A stretch of DNA of 64,000 bases from Agarophyton chilense (GCA_030374765.1 JARGXX010000075.1:372001-436000); one strand, 5' to 3'. Positions 8,590 to 19,741 are shown, numbered from the stretch's first letter. Program-made: numbers and translations. The notes: a model not told the origin generated them from the letters alone.

Positions 8590-9486
8590 TTTGGAGCAAA
8601 ACCCGGCAACGGGAAGTGCTCTCAAGGTGTTCGAAGCCTTGCTCCCTGGGGGAGGCAGACTCAGAGACAGAGCCCTCCGTTCCACCCGTAGTGTGGGGTG
8701 TAACTCCCACGGGGGATTCCGGCAGTACCGACCGAGGTGAGGGGTAGAAACCATTGGATCGGGAATGGGTATGGGTATCCCAAAGAATGGGGAAAATCCA
8801 GCGAAGAGGAAAAACGGGGCGAGGGTCGGGCACTAACAGGCACCGGACCCGAGAACCAGAAAAGGGGCGAAACAACAAAAAAAACCCAATACAGGGGCGA
8901 AAACCTGTCCTCGAAAGGAAACACAAAAAACACGCAACAGGTAAGCAGAACCCCCACGGGGTATCGTGCACGCAGGTCGTCTGAGCGGTCCCAAGGGGGT
9001 GGTTGCACGGAACCCAAACGTGGGCACTCTCCAAGTGGAGTAGTGTCCCTACGCAGGCGTTGCTAACCAGAGCCCGTTCCGGGTTGTAAGGCCGAAACGA
9101 TGGCGACGAAGAACCTCTAAAGGTATCGAAGACCAACCTTGGTTCCCATTTACCCTGAGCTCGGACTGTCAGATCTCGTCTCCCTAAGTAGGGCCCACAA
9201 ACTAAACTCTACAGTAGTGCACACCTGCTCAGGGCCATACACGTGGCGATCCCACTGCCAGGGCCCAAAAATCCAACGTTCTAACAAATATCCGAAATTC
9301 GGTGCCAAAACTAAGCCACGTGTATCACGGGGCCAATCCAACCATGGGCCATCCGAATTTTCACTTCAGAAAACAGTGCCACCTCAGCACACCTTAGAGG
9401 AGATCATAGTCATAACCCTCGGAGGGTTCAACCCTCATTTTATGAGTTGGATCTTCAAGTATCTCCCAACTGGGCGTTGCTCTACA
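8590..9486 (-). repeat. 5' LTR of the Ty3/gypsy element, about 897 bp
   Basis: It is closely similar over its full length to the solo LTR at 58533-59447, with scattered substitutions and a few indels. Its upstream end is TTGCTCTACA (plus strand, 9477-9486), the reverse complement of the TGTAGAGCAA seen intact in the solo copy. Its other end has mutated to TTTGGAGCAA. The bases after 9486 (AAAGC) would be the target duplication, but the partner lies outside the window. Long frames within it, including a 216-codon sense frame, overlap one another and are probably not genes. Confidence 0.88.
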
Positions 9487-11561
9487 AAAGCACATAAAAC
9501 AAACAATAAAGAAGCGGTAAAAACGTGAAGGGGAGGATATTCTCAGAACAAGGGCCATAGCTCAAATAAGATTAGCACAGAGACTATGCTGCCCCTTAGT
9601 AGATAGCGTCCCTAGGATTTCTAGCGAACCTCAAGATGGTGGTGAGTTGGTTGTTGGTTGGCCTCTGCCTTTCTCGTGTTGACCATGTGCTCTTTACTGT
9701 GCCCGGAGGCATAGGAGCTACCGGACTGTAATGCTTACACCGTGGCGTGCTACAACATAAATTTCTAAAATGAACGATTAGAGTATTTGGTGGTCACATC
9801 GTACAGGTGTACAGTAGTTTGTTGCTACTATATTAATTCTAATTTCCAAGCATTCAATGAGATTAATCTTCTTATCAAACCGTTAGCGATTGCAGCACCA
9901 AGAATAGCCTACGAATGCCATATATCCTTTTCGATACTTTTTGATCATCCGATTAAAAGTACATCTCAAATGCTACAAGGAAACCGAGATGAGCCGGGAC
10001 GGGGCTGATCATGGTGGAGACATACGAGTCTTGGAGGGTTTCCAGGTTGAAGGAAATGGTGTTTTGTTTGTCATTTATTGCTTTGTCGCCTTGGTGATAG
10101 TCAGTGCGATCAGATGGTGCGTTTGGAGAGTCCGAACACCTAACGCTTGCGGGGAGTCATCCGTCGGAGATGTAGTTGCGGTGCCAATGCTCAACTTTAC
10201 AGCAAATTTCACATGGATATTTCATCGTCAGGCTGCTGCATTGACGGCGAGCGCCAAGCAGCGCCCGATTGTTGCTGCAGTAAGGCAGATATCAAACGCT
10301 TGTATCGAGGGCTTAGAATTGCTCCAATGCGATGTTTGGAGCACTGTGAGTGTCATCACATTGCTTGAGCACTGAGGCAATATTTTCGTACTTACCAGAC
10401 ATCACTAACACTTCCCTGAGGGCCTACTTAGAGTCTCAGTCTAAAGAGCAAAACGCATTCTTCACGATTTCTGCTCTTTATGGACTCCCAGACGAGAATT
10501 GGAAGATGGATATGTCAGAAAGGTCTCCTCGATCCAGAATGAAATCCCTATTATTCTCATACATATCAATTCTGCGCAGGCATGGGTTGAGTTGGGTAGT
10601 AAAGTCTACCGAGAAGACGGCCATATCGCACGTTATATCCGCATTAAGGCCCATATCGCTTTGTGTAAGACTGAAAACGGACGTTAAGTTTGCCCATGAA
10701 GACCTCAGGGAGAATTCTAATGATTTCAAGCCAAACGCCGTTCGCGTGTAAGAGGCTTTTGAGATGGTCGATATAGGACCTGGATCAAACTTGAAGCGTG
10801 GTTGCCGGAAATCAGAATTTCCCACAACCAGAACAGTACCCGAAATTTAAAACTGGCCTACGGAACAAAGGAAAACAACGCCAAGAAAGACTTAGTCGAA
10901 TCGTTCTGACCCACCATTCCCGTTTGGTCCTTACACGCAGCAAGAAATCCTGCAATGGATCGACGACTGCACAAAGGCTATAAATGAACAGAAGAACGAA
11001 ATGAAATCCGAGCTCGCCACTCTCGAGGCGGTTGGCGGTCTAGCACGGTCTATTTACTCTCAAAAAACAAAAAAGGTATCACTCCTAGCACGGGTAGGGG
11101 TCATGGGAATGGTCATGGTATTGTTCATGGTAACGGTGTAAATCGATTACGGGACCCTCAGAACAACTCCACCAGAAGCACTATTTTGTGTTCTCACTGT
11201 TTTAGACACCAGCTTTTTTATAGGCCACCGGAAGGTGTGCCAAATACAGCATGGCTGCTCCTGACCTCGCCGAGTGCATTGAATACTGCAGTGAACATAG
11301 AGTATTACACGAACTCTAACGAGAGAAAAGATTTCGTTAGAAGTTGAACGCAAGTTTCGCTACTGCGTGGGTACGAGTCTGGTGTTAGACTATCTACAAC
11401 AAATTTCAGGATAGAGTTATTTGTAATTTTGTGACTCTACGTGTAGGTACCTACGATAAGATGGTGAACAGCTAGTTTGGCTCAAATTCAATGTATGCAA
11501 CAGAAGGGTATTTAAGACCGAGACAAGACACTTTCCCGTCTCTCTCTTTCATCATCATTAC
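9487..11561. other. 2.1 kb without a recognisable gene; TATA-like box near its right end
   Basis: I see only short open frames, the longest 133 codons at 10350-10751 (+), with no known motif. Near the right end, TATTTAAG at 11509-11516 followed by CT-rich sequence (TTTCCCGTCTCTCTC) resembles the promoter and transcription-start region of an LTR. The intact copia element is inserted just after this, so the segment 11300-11561 may be the LTR or leader of the decayed Ty3-like element that resumes at 16066. This is inference. Confidence 0.35.
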
Positions 11562-11659
11562 TGACGGAGTGCACAAGATGTCTCACTTTACTTGGGTCGA
11601 CGTCGGCGTCTGGTGGACTATCTATTCCTTGGTCTGGAGGCAACGTGTACGGTCTGTCA
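11562..11659 (-). repeat. 3' LTR of copia element, 98 bp
   Basis: It starts TGACGGAG and ends GGTCTGTCA on the plus strand. It is identical to 15963-16060 except for A versus G in GGTCTGGAGG. Its minus-strand first bases, TGA, serve as the pol stop codon. The terminal motif TGTACGGTCTGTCAG is repeated at 11690-11704 just inside the element. Confidence 0.95.
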
Positions 11660-14600
11660 GTGTTGGCTGGGCGCAGCAGCATGAGGTCTTGTACGGTCTG
11701 TCAGTCCCCGGTGCTGCTGCGCTGATGGAGGGGCGGACGTGGTCATGTGCAGTCGCTTCAGATGGTTGTGGTGTGCCACGCGGTTTAGCGGCTTTGTGAA
11801 TGGGTCGGCCGAGTTTCGGGAGCTTTCGACGTGGGTTGGGGTGACAACTCCTCGCTGTCTGTTGTTGGCGATGTGATGATGGCGGATATCGATGAGTTTG
11901 CGTCGTTTTGTTGGCGCCGTGTTGTCGATGATTTGGAGGGTGCTGGAGTTGTCTATGAAAAGCGGAGAGGGTGTTATTGGGTCGATGCCGATGTCCTGGA
12001 GTAGGCGACGAAGCCAGTTGGTGACTTGGACCGTAGAAGAAGCGGCGATATACTCAGCTTCGCACGTGCTGAGTGCGGTGATAGATTGTTTCTTGGAAGA
12101 CCAGCAGATGGGGGATCCGTACAGTAGGTGTACAGAGCCGCTGTAGGAGCGACGGTTGGTTGCGTTGGCGTAGTCTGCGTCAGAGAAAGAGCAGAGTGGG
12201 TGTTTTGTGGGTTGGTTGCTGGTGCATAGGATGCCGAGGTTGCGGGTACCAGCTAGATACCGTAGGAGCCATTTTAATTTCTGCTGGTCGCTCCTAGTGG
12301 GATTTTGCATGGCACAGGCGAGGCAGTTGGTTGCAAAGGTAATGTCGGGCCGCGTTGAATCGGCGAGATAGCGCAGTGATCCTAAGGTGTGGCGGTATTC
12401 GGTTGTATCCTGTGAGGAGAGTGGCCGGTTTTGTATTGTGAGGAGCATTTTTTGGTTTGGCAGTGGGGTTGGTTTCGTGTTGCATGCGCTCATGTTGTTG
12501 GTCTGAAGGATGTCCCGTATAACGTGTGGTTGTGATATGTGTATGTTTCCGTTGTCCGTTCGATGGACGATCCAGTTCAGGTATTTGGTGGGGTGGCCCA
12601 GGCGCTTAATTTTGTACTTCTTGGACAGTTTGGTGTAAAGGTCGGTGATGAGCTGTGTGTCGGTCGCCGTGACTAGGAAGTCGTCCATACTAAGTGCGCA
12701 TATGAGTTTGCCGCGGTGGTTTTCGTGGAAGATGACGTTTTGGTCAGCTGAGGTGGTGTCGTAGCCATGGATCTTGAGGTAGTTTTGAAGGGCATTGGCG
12801 TAGATGAAAGCAGCTGGTGGTGTGCCATAGAGGTTACCGATGAGGCGTCCATATTTAACTGGATGAGCGAGGGTACCATCGAATAGCGGGGGCTGTCGGA
12901 CGTATACCGCGAAGGAGGTGTCGTAATTTTCATGGAGGTATGCCGAAGATATGTCGAAGTGTTCGATAGGCCATTTGTTTTGCGCATCTATCGCAAAGAT
13001 GTCTCGAATAGATGTCTTCTCGGCCATGTGGTTGGCGACGTTGGAATGGTCGTAGTGAATGCCCGGGAGCATGCGGTCGCCGCGCACTGTGCATCTGGCC
13101 TTGCGTTCTAGGACTTGGCCGTGCTCAGACCATTTGTACCGGTATGTCATTTTGAGTGGTATGGGTTTGGATGTAGTGGGTAGATCGGAGTTGTGTATCC
13201 ATTTGATCGTGCCGTTGTCGTCCAATTTTCGAAGTTCGGTGTTGTGTGCTGCAGACCATGCCTCTGCGTCGGGGAATCGTCCCGCATCTTTTCTGGAAGT
13301 TGGGTCGCGTGTAAAAGGGCTTATGGTTGGCGGGTTGGGGTTCTTTGTGAGGGCCCTGCGTACTGTGGGGTTTGAGACGGTGGGATCGGATTCTTAGTAG
13401 TATGGTATGAAGTCGACGGCTCTCAGTTTTTGTGTTTGATTTGTGCGGAGGTTCTGTACGACTATCATCGTGTCGGAGATGCTATACATATATCGAGCGG
13501 GCTCGGCGCGGGGCTCGAGTTTGTGTTTTTGTGATTTGTGTATGGGTGTATGGCCTAGTTGGCCGAAGGAAAAGATGCGGCTGGCGTTGGGCTGGCGGTT
13601 GTTCCAAAGGGTTGCAGGGGAGTTGTCTGTGGAGCGGTGATACATGATATTATACTTGAAGGCTGCGTCTCGTACGGCGTCCTCTCAGCAGTTGTCGGGG
13701 AGTTGGGAGTGATGGAGGTTCGCGCGGGCAGCGCGCATGAGTGTTTGGTTGATCCGTTCCGCGATGGAGTTTTCTTGGGGTTGATGTGGGGTCGTTGTGC
13801 GGTGTTCTATTCCGTATGTGCGGTACAGTTCAGATGCCTTCTTTGATAGGAATTCCTTGGCATTGTCGGTGCGGTATATTGCAGGAGTACGAGGGCCGCT
13901 GGTGTGGAGTATGGTCAGGAGTTCCCGGATGCAGGGAAGGACTTCAGAGCGTGATTTGAGGAAGTAGAGGATGAGGTATCTACTGTGGCTGTCTATGAAG
14001 CTGAGGAAATGTCGGTTTCCGTGGCGAGAGGGAGGGTTGATCGGGCCGCATGTGTCCGGGCTGAAGTAGTAGCCAAGGGCATAGTGGTGTGAGGTGAGGT
14101 GATGTGGGCGTGGTGTTTGTTTGCCGTATGCGCAGGATGTGTAGGTTAGGGGCGGCCGGTGGTTGCGGAGGTTTCCAGGCATGTTAGGGAGTATTTTCCT
14201 GTTTGCCATGACTTGTATGGCGCGCATCGGCGCGTGGTTTAACCGAAGGTGCCAGTCGTGGTATATAAGTTGGGATGGCGATGGTCGGTGGGTCGGGTCT
14301 GGTGGTGGGTAGTGTTTGTGGATTAGTGGTTCACGCCTCGCTGATAGGTAGGAGGATGGGCCATGGTGGCTGTGGATGTTCTTGGTGTAAAGTTTTGTTC
14401 GTGGGTGGGGTTGGTCGTTGGCGGTTGGATTCGTGTGCAGATGCGTTTGCTTTTTGGGTGGAGCAGAGCGTTTCGGGATTGGGATTGTGCGGCTTGTGCG
14501 GGCTACTGCTGTTTTTCGTGATCGCGAGAGGATGTAGGCGTTGTGGTTAGGGTTCCATGGAGCGACGCCGATATCTTTGGGGAGCCTGTCTTTCTTTAGT

Positions 14601-15958
14601 TGAATGATGGAGGCTCTAACGGGGTCGAAGGTTACTGCGCCTGATCGCACTGCGATGTCGTGGACAGACAGAAGGGTGTCGGGGACTCGAGGTGTGCACA
14701 CGGCGTGCAGTGTGAGGTTTTTACCCTTGCTGGTGAGGATCGCGGTCTGGCCGGCGTGCGTACAGGGCACGGACTGGTTAGTTGCTGTTTTCGTTTGCAT
14801 TGTTTGGCGTGTGGGATGTAGTAATGCGGAAGGGCTTGGGACATGTGTTGGGTGTGCTCCGGAATCCAAAATTAGCTTACCGTGGCTGTCAGAGTCCTCT
14901 GAGGCGTATTGCAATTCTTGCAGGGGGTTTTCGTTGTCGTTGTTTACGACATATAGGGCCCGAGCGCGCGGTTGTGGGCGTCGGACGCGGGCTGGTGCGC
15001 GTTCGCCTCTGTGACGCGGGTGGTTGGGGTCTCGGCATTCAGTGTCTGTATGGCGTGGGGAGCGCACGCCGAGGGCGATGTGGTGCTGGCACGGGTTCGC
15101 GTGGCGCTCTCTGTACCGTGGGGTGGTATGAGTCCGTTGGCGTTGGGTAGGAGTACGTGTTTGATCCCCGGTAAGGCCGTGGGCAGAGAGTCCGAAAGTG
15201 CGGGATTCTGTGTGTACATATTTGTGTATCATTTTGAATTGGCTGGCAAATTCTTGTGGGGTGCTGGGTTTTGTTGAGAAGAAGGTGATGTCAATCTGTG
15301 CGGTGTCTGGATTGTGTTTTAGTTCCTCGATCATGAAAGAGACTGTGAGGCTTTGGTCTGATATTCCCGGGTATCTGGCGGCTACCATACGAGCTCTGAT
15401 ATCTAGATGCTTCTCGAGATACTCCGTAATGTCCATCCCAGGTTCGAAGATGGTGTCTTCTGCTTCTTGTTTGAGGTATTTGTGGTTGTCTTGGTTTGCC
15501 GTGTTAAGATGGTTCGTTATGTACTGCAGGAGATCGTGTGGTGATGGATCGCTTTCTGGTGTTATCAGTAGGTTTAGGATATCTGTGGGAGTCGTGGATA
15601 GTATTTTTCCGACGAGCAGGTCTTCCTTGTTGTTGAATGATTTGAGTTCAGCAGCTGCCTGTGGTTTGGGTAAGTTGCTTGTGAGATGATCTAGGCACTC
15701 GTTGTGTCGTGCGTAGGCGCGTAGCGCTACGAGCCAAGGTCCGTAGTTTGCTTTTTCGAGTTGTGGGATTTCGGATTTGGAGTCGTTCGCCATGGTGTGA
15801 TGGTGTGTGGTGTTATCTGCTTGTAAGGTATACTTTTGTTCTTGGTAGACGAGTCTTAAGAGGTCCGCTGTTATGTCGACGAATGGTGCTTGCTCTTGGT
15901 GGCGGCGGAGTCGGCGGGATCGTGCGGATGTGGGATCGATTTGTGAGTGAGGGCCCAT
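11657..15958 (-). pseudogene. Copia Gag-Pol polyprotein, single frame with two nonsense codons
   Basis: One frame of 1,433 codons runs from ATG 15958 to TGA 11659-11657. It is interrupted by TGA at 13687-13685, where neighbouring residues DNC-EDAV suggest a lost Trp, and by TAA at 13396-13394. A more typical Gag start, MANDSKSEIPQL, is at 15793. Domains: Gag with a Cys/His knuckle; protease LDSGAHPTH; integrase WHLRLNH...SCAYGK, with the first Cys of CxxC replaced by Tyr, and core residues SPDTCG, YRTDNAKEF and NSIAERIN; RT with FDISSAYLH and SMDDFL; RNase H with FSDADYAN and STCEAEYIAA. Stop codons and the lost Cys mean this copy is probably not autonomous, although it is young by LTR identity. 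Confidence 0.92.
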
Positions 15959-15962
15959 AACC
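15951..15962 (-). promoter_or_regulatory. Primer-binding site complementary to initiator tRNA-Met anticodon arm
   Basis: Immediately after the 5' LTR the minus strand reads GGTTATGGGCCC. This is the exact complement of GGGCCCAUAACC, which spans the CAU anticodon loop and adjoining stem of eukaryotic initiator tRNA-Met. Half-tRNA priming of this kind is established for Drosophila copia. The ATG inside the site is also the first in-frame ATG of the gag-pol frame. Confidence 0.8.
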
Positions 15963-16060
15963 TGACGGAGTGCACAAGATGTCTCACTTTACTTGGGTCG
16001 ACGTCGGCGTCTGGTGGACTATCTATTCCTTGGTCTGGGGGCAACGTGTACGGTCTGTCA
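15963..16060 (-). repeat. 5' LTR of copia element, 98 bp
   Basis: This is the upstream LTR relative to element transcription, 98 bp, flanked on the right by the ATTAC target duplication. It is unusually short for a copia LTR; no clear TATA box is visible within it. Confidence 0.95.
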
Positions 16061-16065
16061 ATTAC

Positions 16066-19000
16066 CGTCATAATAAAAATTCTCCAATTTTTTCAACATC
16101 AACTTCTACACCACCGCTCCTCATAGATCTGCTCCGCCTACGCCAAACCTGCCGCAGCGCAAAATTACGCTTTGTCTACGCCGAACCCGCCGCTCCGCAT
16201 AATTCCGCTTCGCCGAGGTCGACACGTGTCAAACGCTCTTGCTGTACTGCTTGCAGTTGCGCCACATCGAAAGAGCCGCTCTGTAGGGCATCAGTATAAT
16301 CAAAATGATCAGACCCGTGCAATTCAAAGTGTCTCTGAGGAAAAGATCTCAGCCTCAGACATTCGCGTTTTAAAGAACATGGAAAATTCCACGCCTAGTA
16401 CCCCAACATGACTGTGGCAGGCATACCCTGGCAAACACCACTTACATCATATCTGATTTTAAACTACCTTGTGAACAGCTTTGGATAGCCTTTGCTATAA
16501 CACCTTCGGGTGGACACCGAGACTTTGTTCGACATCAATCGCAGCCCACTCATTGCACCGATTGCTCGGGAATTGGAAGCCCAACCACTCGCCCTAATGG
16601 CGGTTACGTCAGTCGACGCATGACCCCAGAAGGACCCAAAAGTAGTAGCAGCAACTCGAGCTCCAGCAACCGTTTGGACTCTCACAGTCCACGTGGGAAC
16701 TACCATGTGCAGCGTTCAAAAGAGGACTCATTCCAGGACCCATCTCTCTTTGACCCGATTCACCCCAACCAGCATGAAGCCGTCTTGACAGCATTTAATG
16801 GAGTGATATCCGCTGCCCCATCGCAAGGAATTCTTGCGACTCACGCAACTGCTCCGCAAGGCATTCTAGCGGGCGACGTTGACTAAAACCCCCTCGATAT
16901 CTTGTGGCCCCCCTGCAAAGCTCAAGCCGCTCAAGATTGACTTCACCACCGACGCATGCTCCGTTCGCGTGATATTTCGTTACCACTTCCTAGAACAGCG
17001 ACAATTTCCGGAGAAGTTTGTAGAGAACCTAGTGACGGCTGGAATGGTATATTCTAAGCCAAGCGCAGTTTGGGTCTCTGCGCCACCCCTCGTCCCTAAA
17101 CAAAGTCCATTACGTTTCCAATTCTCTGTAGATTTGTGCCCTTTTAACAAGTACACTGTTCTTCATAAATTCCTAATGCTCAATGTCGAACAGCTTTTGA
17201 AGCAGACCGGCTCTCGATATTTTGCTACAGTTGACCTCATACATGGATGTTGGCAGCTTCCTCTCGCAGAGAGTTCTCAAACGCTCTAGTTTTTCATCAC
17301 CCAGATGAGATAATCACTCCAACAAGAGTGCTACATGGCACTACACATGCAACCACGCATATGCAGTCAGCCTTAGTGGAAGTCATTGCGGGAGATCTTT
17401 GACCATATCTACTGCATGGGCTTGATCAACTACTACTTCATCACTCCACCATTGATGGTCTTCCCGAACGCATCCGCTCACTGTTTCGGTTGTTTTCTGA
17501 GCGTCATGTGAAGCAACATTCTGCCAAATGCATCCCTTCTGCAACTTCGATCATGTTGTGAGAGAGGATCATATCAGCTGGTGGTGTCAAGTACGACCCA
17601 CGACAACAGTCTTGTTTCCATGAACTAACCATTGAACGGTGTTCACGTACTATAATTTCGTTGCACTTTGCAGTGGATGAAAACGGGCACTTCAAGTATT
17701 TCCAATCTCATTAATGCACTGCAATAGTGCATAACAACCATGTATCTTCAAGCAGACAAACACACAACTCCGGCAGAACCTTGAATTGTCTTAAGCACAT
17801 TCTGATGAGAAGAAGTCGAATTACAAGCATTGGAAGCCTGCAAAACAGCGCCCACGAACTAGGTGACACTGTCTCTTCGTGACAACAATCAGTTTTACTG
17901 GCGCATCAGAAGGCGCTTGGTTAGGAGTTGTTACACAAGTACCTCACGATGATTTAAGCCTGCCGCACCCGAGTCAACGACACTCCTCATTTACGTTCTG
18001 TTCCAGTCGGTTGAACGAAACTCATTTTCTCTAGTCCACTATTGTAAAAGAAGCCTACACAGTGCTTGAAACATTGTACGGCATGCACTGGCTGGTAGCA
18101 ACACCCGATTGTTTTGATATTTTCACGGATTATAACAACCCCATTTTTCTTTTTGATCCACTTTTTGTCGCACCTTAACTGTCACAGACTTCAGTTCGTG
18201 TAGTTCTCAGATGGACCGTATATTTTAGATTGTAAGACTAAACCTGCTTCCATGTCAAGGGCACGGATAATTTTTAGGCAGATCTGCTAGGAAAATGGTC
18301 AGCCCCAAGAACGGTCAAACGATCTGTCAGAATTCTCGAGCTTTCATCTTCCTCCAGCAATAACTTCGATTGGCAATCGCACAACAAGATCTTCCCAATA
18401 TTGAAAGTAAACTGTGACTTTCGCCAATAGAACCTGCAAGTGAAGCACGAACTATGGAGACGCCTGAGTAAGGACACCATACGGATACTGAAAAAGGCGG
18501 GGGACCGGCAACTTCTTCTTTGCATCACTTCTAACACTGAACCCGGTGGTCATCGTGGGCACGAAGCCAGGATATGTGTACTACAGAAACATTTTTCTGG
18601 TTCACAATGACAACCAACGTTATGAACTTCGTTTAGGCCTCCATTCACTGATGTTCTACAGTTGGAGATGAGGCAGTCCCGCGCCCTTTCGGGCCAGTGT
18701 TTTACGATACATCGCCTCATGATATTGTTCAATTTGACTACTTGGAAATTGAATAGCCCTTCAAGGAACGTGGAATGTGGTTCATCTCGCAATGCATCAT
18801 AGTGAAGTCAGTGTGGCAACACAGACATTTATGCCCTGTGACACACTTGAAATTTGAAGAATGTATTCAATCGAAACAACACACAAAGAAACTGCTAGTT
18901 TGTGCACTTTTCATCGATGGATGTACGACTTATGTGGATGTGATCGCCAGATGATCTGGAGCACTGACAGTGGCGCAGTCAAGATTTATCACGACAAAAG

Positions 19001-19260
19001 CCTTGATCGACGAGTAGAACAGCCTTGGGTGGCTTCTATTGTTCTCCACATTTTGTGCCCTAATTTTTGTATCTCCATCAAGATCGTTGCAGTCAACTGC
19101 GAAGTTGCATTCAGCCGCGAAGTGAGTCGTGTTCAGTTCATTGCGCATTACGATTGGGGCATCGGTTCTTCAAAGTGCTTTTTTACCGATCTTTGAACAT
19201 GTCATCAAAAGCCAAAAACGATGCTAATCTCTGTACCCACTCTGATTCACATGAATAAGG
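16066..19260 (+). pseudogene. Decayed Ty3/gypsy-like element (RT and integrase remnants)
   Basis: The best preserved part, 16879-17289, reads as a Ty3 reverse transcriptase N-terminal half: VENLVTAGMVYSKPSAVW, FQFSVDLCPFNKYTV and FATVDLIHGCWQLPL, which contains the first catalytic Asp. After 17290 the frame is lost. Fragments such as the stretch ending LFSERHVKQHSAKC (about 17520) still follow the RT order. Around 18890-19020 VCALFIDGCTTYVDVIARW resembles an integrase core. Many stops and shifts show an old copy. The 16066-16460 segment has repeated CCGCCTACGCC-like units and no coding signal. The upstream part may lie at 11300-11561, separated by the copia insertion. Confidence 0.6.
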
Positions 19261-19270
19261 GTGATTCTTA

Positions 19271-19741
19271 TTGACAGATGATGTACCTATACAGGTAGAG
19301 ACTGAAGACACCGACGAAATTGCTCCTGTTCCGACACGTTCACGTACAATTTCCAGTCCAAAAGTTATTTTGAAGCAGAAAACTGGCCCATCAACACGTC
19401 TGAGAAGCCAGATTCAGAAGCGTAGCCAAAAAAACCTTCGAAAAAAGTCACAAAAATGTACTGGTAAACCGTTTTCTTCTCGGAAATGTTCAAAACACAG
19501 CCGAAATGTTACAGTTGCTATCAAATCCGATGATCTTCCAAACCACCCCAGCCGCGACATTATCAAACTTTCAAAAGACCAGTTGCTGGCTATATTTGAA
19601 ATAGCTTCCGCGGAACTTACTCCCAACATACTGTATAACGATGTGGAGCCTCTTTTAAGTGTTCTTAGCCTACGTGAAACAATAGCGAATCACAACATAA
19701 CGCCTTTCTCTGATCTGAAAAAACTCCTCTTGAAGCACTGA
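19271..19741 (+). CDS. Unrecognised basic ORF after the decayed Ty3 element
   Basis: The frame of 156 codons opens at a TTG. The N-terminal part is acidic (QVETEDTDEIAP), then strongly basic (RSQIQKRSQKNLRKKSQK), followed by a potentially helical C-terminal half (RDIIKLSKDQLLAIFEIAS). No known domain is recognised. It follows the integrase remnant directly, so it could be the tail of that element's polyprotein. It could also be a small independent ORF; I cannot decide. Confidence 0.3.
   Translation: MTDDVPIQVETEDTDEIAPVPTRSRTISSPKVILKQKTGPSTRLRSQIQKRSQKNLRKKSQKCTGKPFSSRKCSKHSRNVTVAIKSDDLPNHPSRDIIKLSKDQLLAIFEIASAELTPNILYNDVEPLLSVLSLRETIANHNITPFSDLKKLLLKH

Larger units (their letters stand above)
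666..9486 (-). mobile_element. Ty3/gypsy LTR retrotransposon with chromodomain, 3' LTR not in window
   Basis: The element reads right to left: 5' LTR (8590-9486), leader with primer-binding site, gag (6332-8362), protease-RT-RNase H (3846 to about 6341), integrase (1798 to about 3858) and a separate chromodomain ORF (1008-1247). Domain order PR-RT-RH-IN identifies Ty3/gypsy. Gag and pol are in different frames, joined by a candidate -1 frameshift site. A one-base disruption inside RNase H splits pol. The left boundary given is only the limit of recognisable element sequence. No second LTR is visible, so the element may continue beyond position 1 or be truncated. Confidence 0.85.
11562..16060 (-). 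mobile_element. Complete Ty1/copia retrotransposon, 4.5 kb, 98-bp LTRs
   Basis: Both LTRs are 98 bp, begin TG and end CA, and differ by one base, which indicates a recent insertion. The target duplication ATTAC is present at 11557-11561 and 16061-16065. One reading frame on the minus strand encodes gag, protease, integrase, RT and RNase H in copia order and is broken by only two nonsense codons. The frame begins four bases after the 5' LTR and ends in the first three bases of the 3' LTR, so there is essentially no untranslated internal sequence. The primer-binding site matches an initiator tRNA-Met anticodon arm rather than a tRNA 3' end. Confidence 0.95.

Noticed and set aside
14604-15014. 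Antisense 136-codon ORF over the copia gag-protease region
   Set aside because: It overlaps the sense polyprotein, is rich in Cys/Arg from complementary codons, and has no motif.
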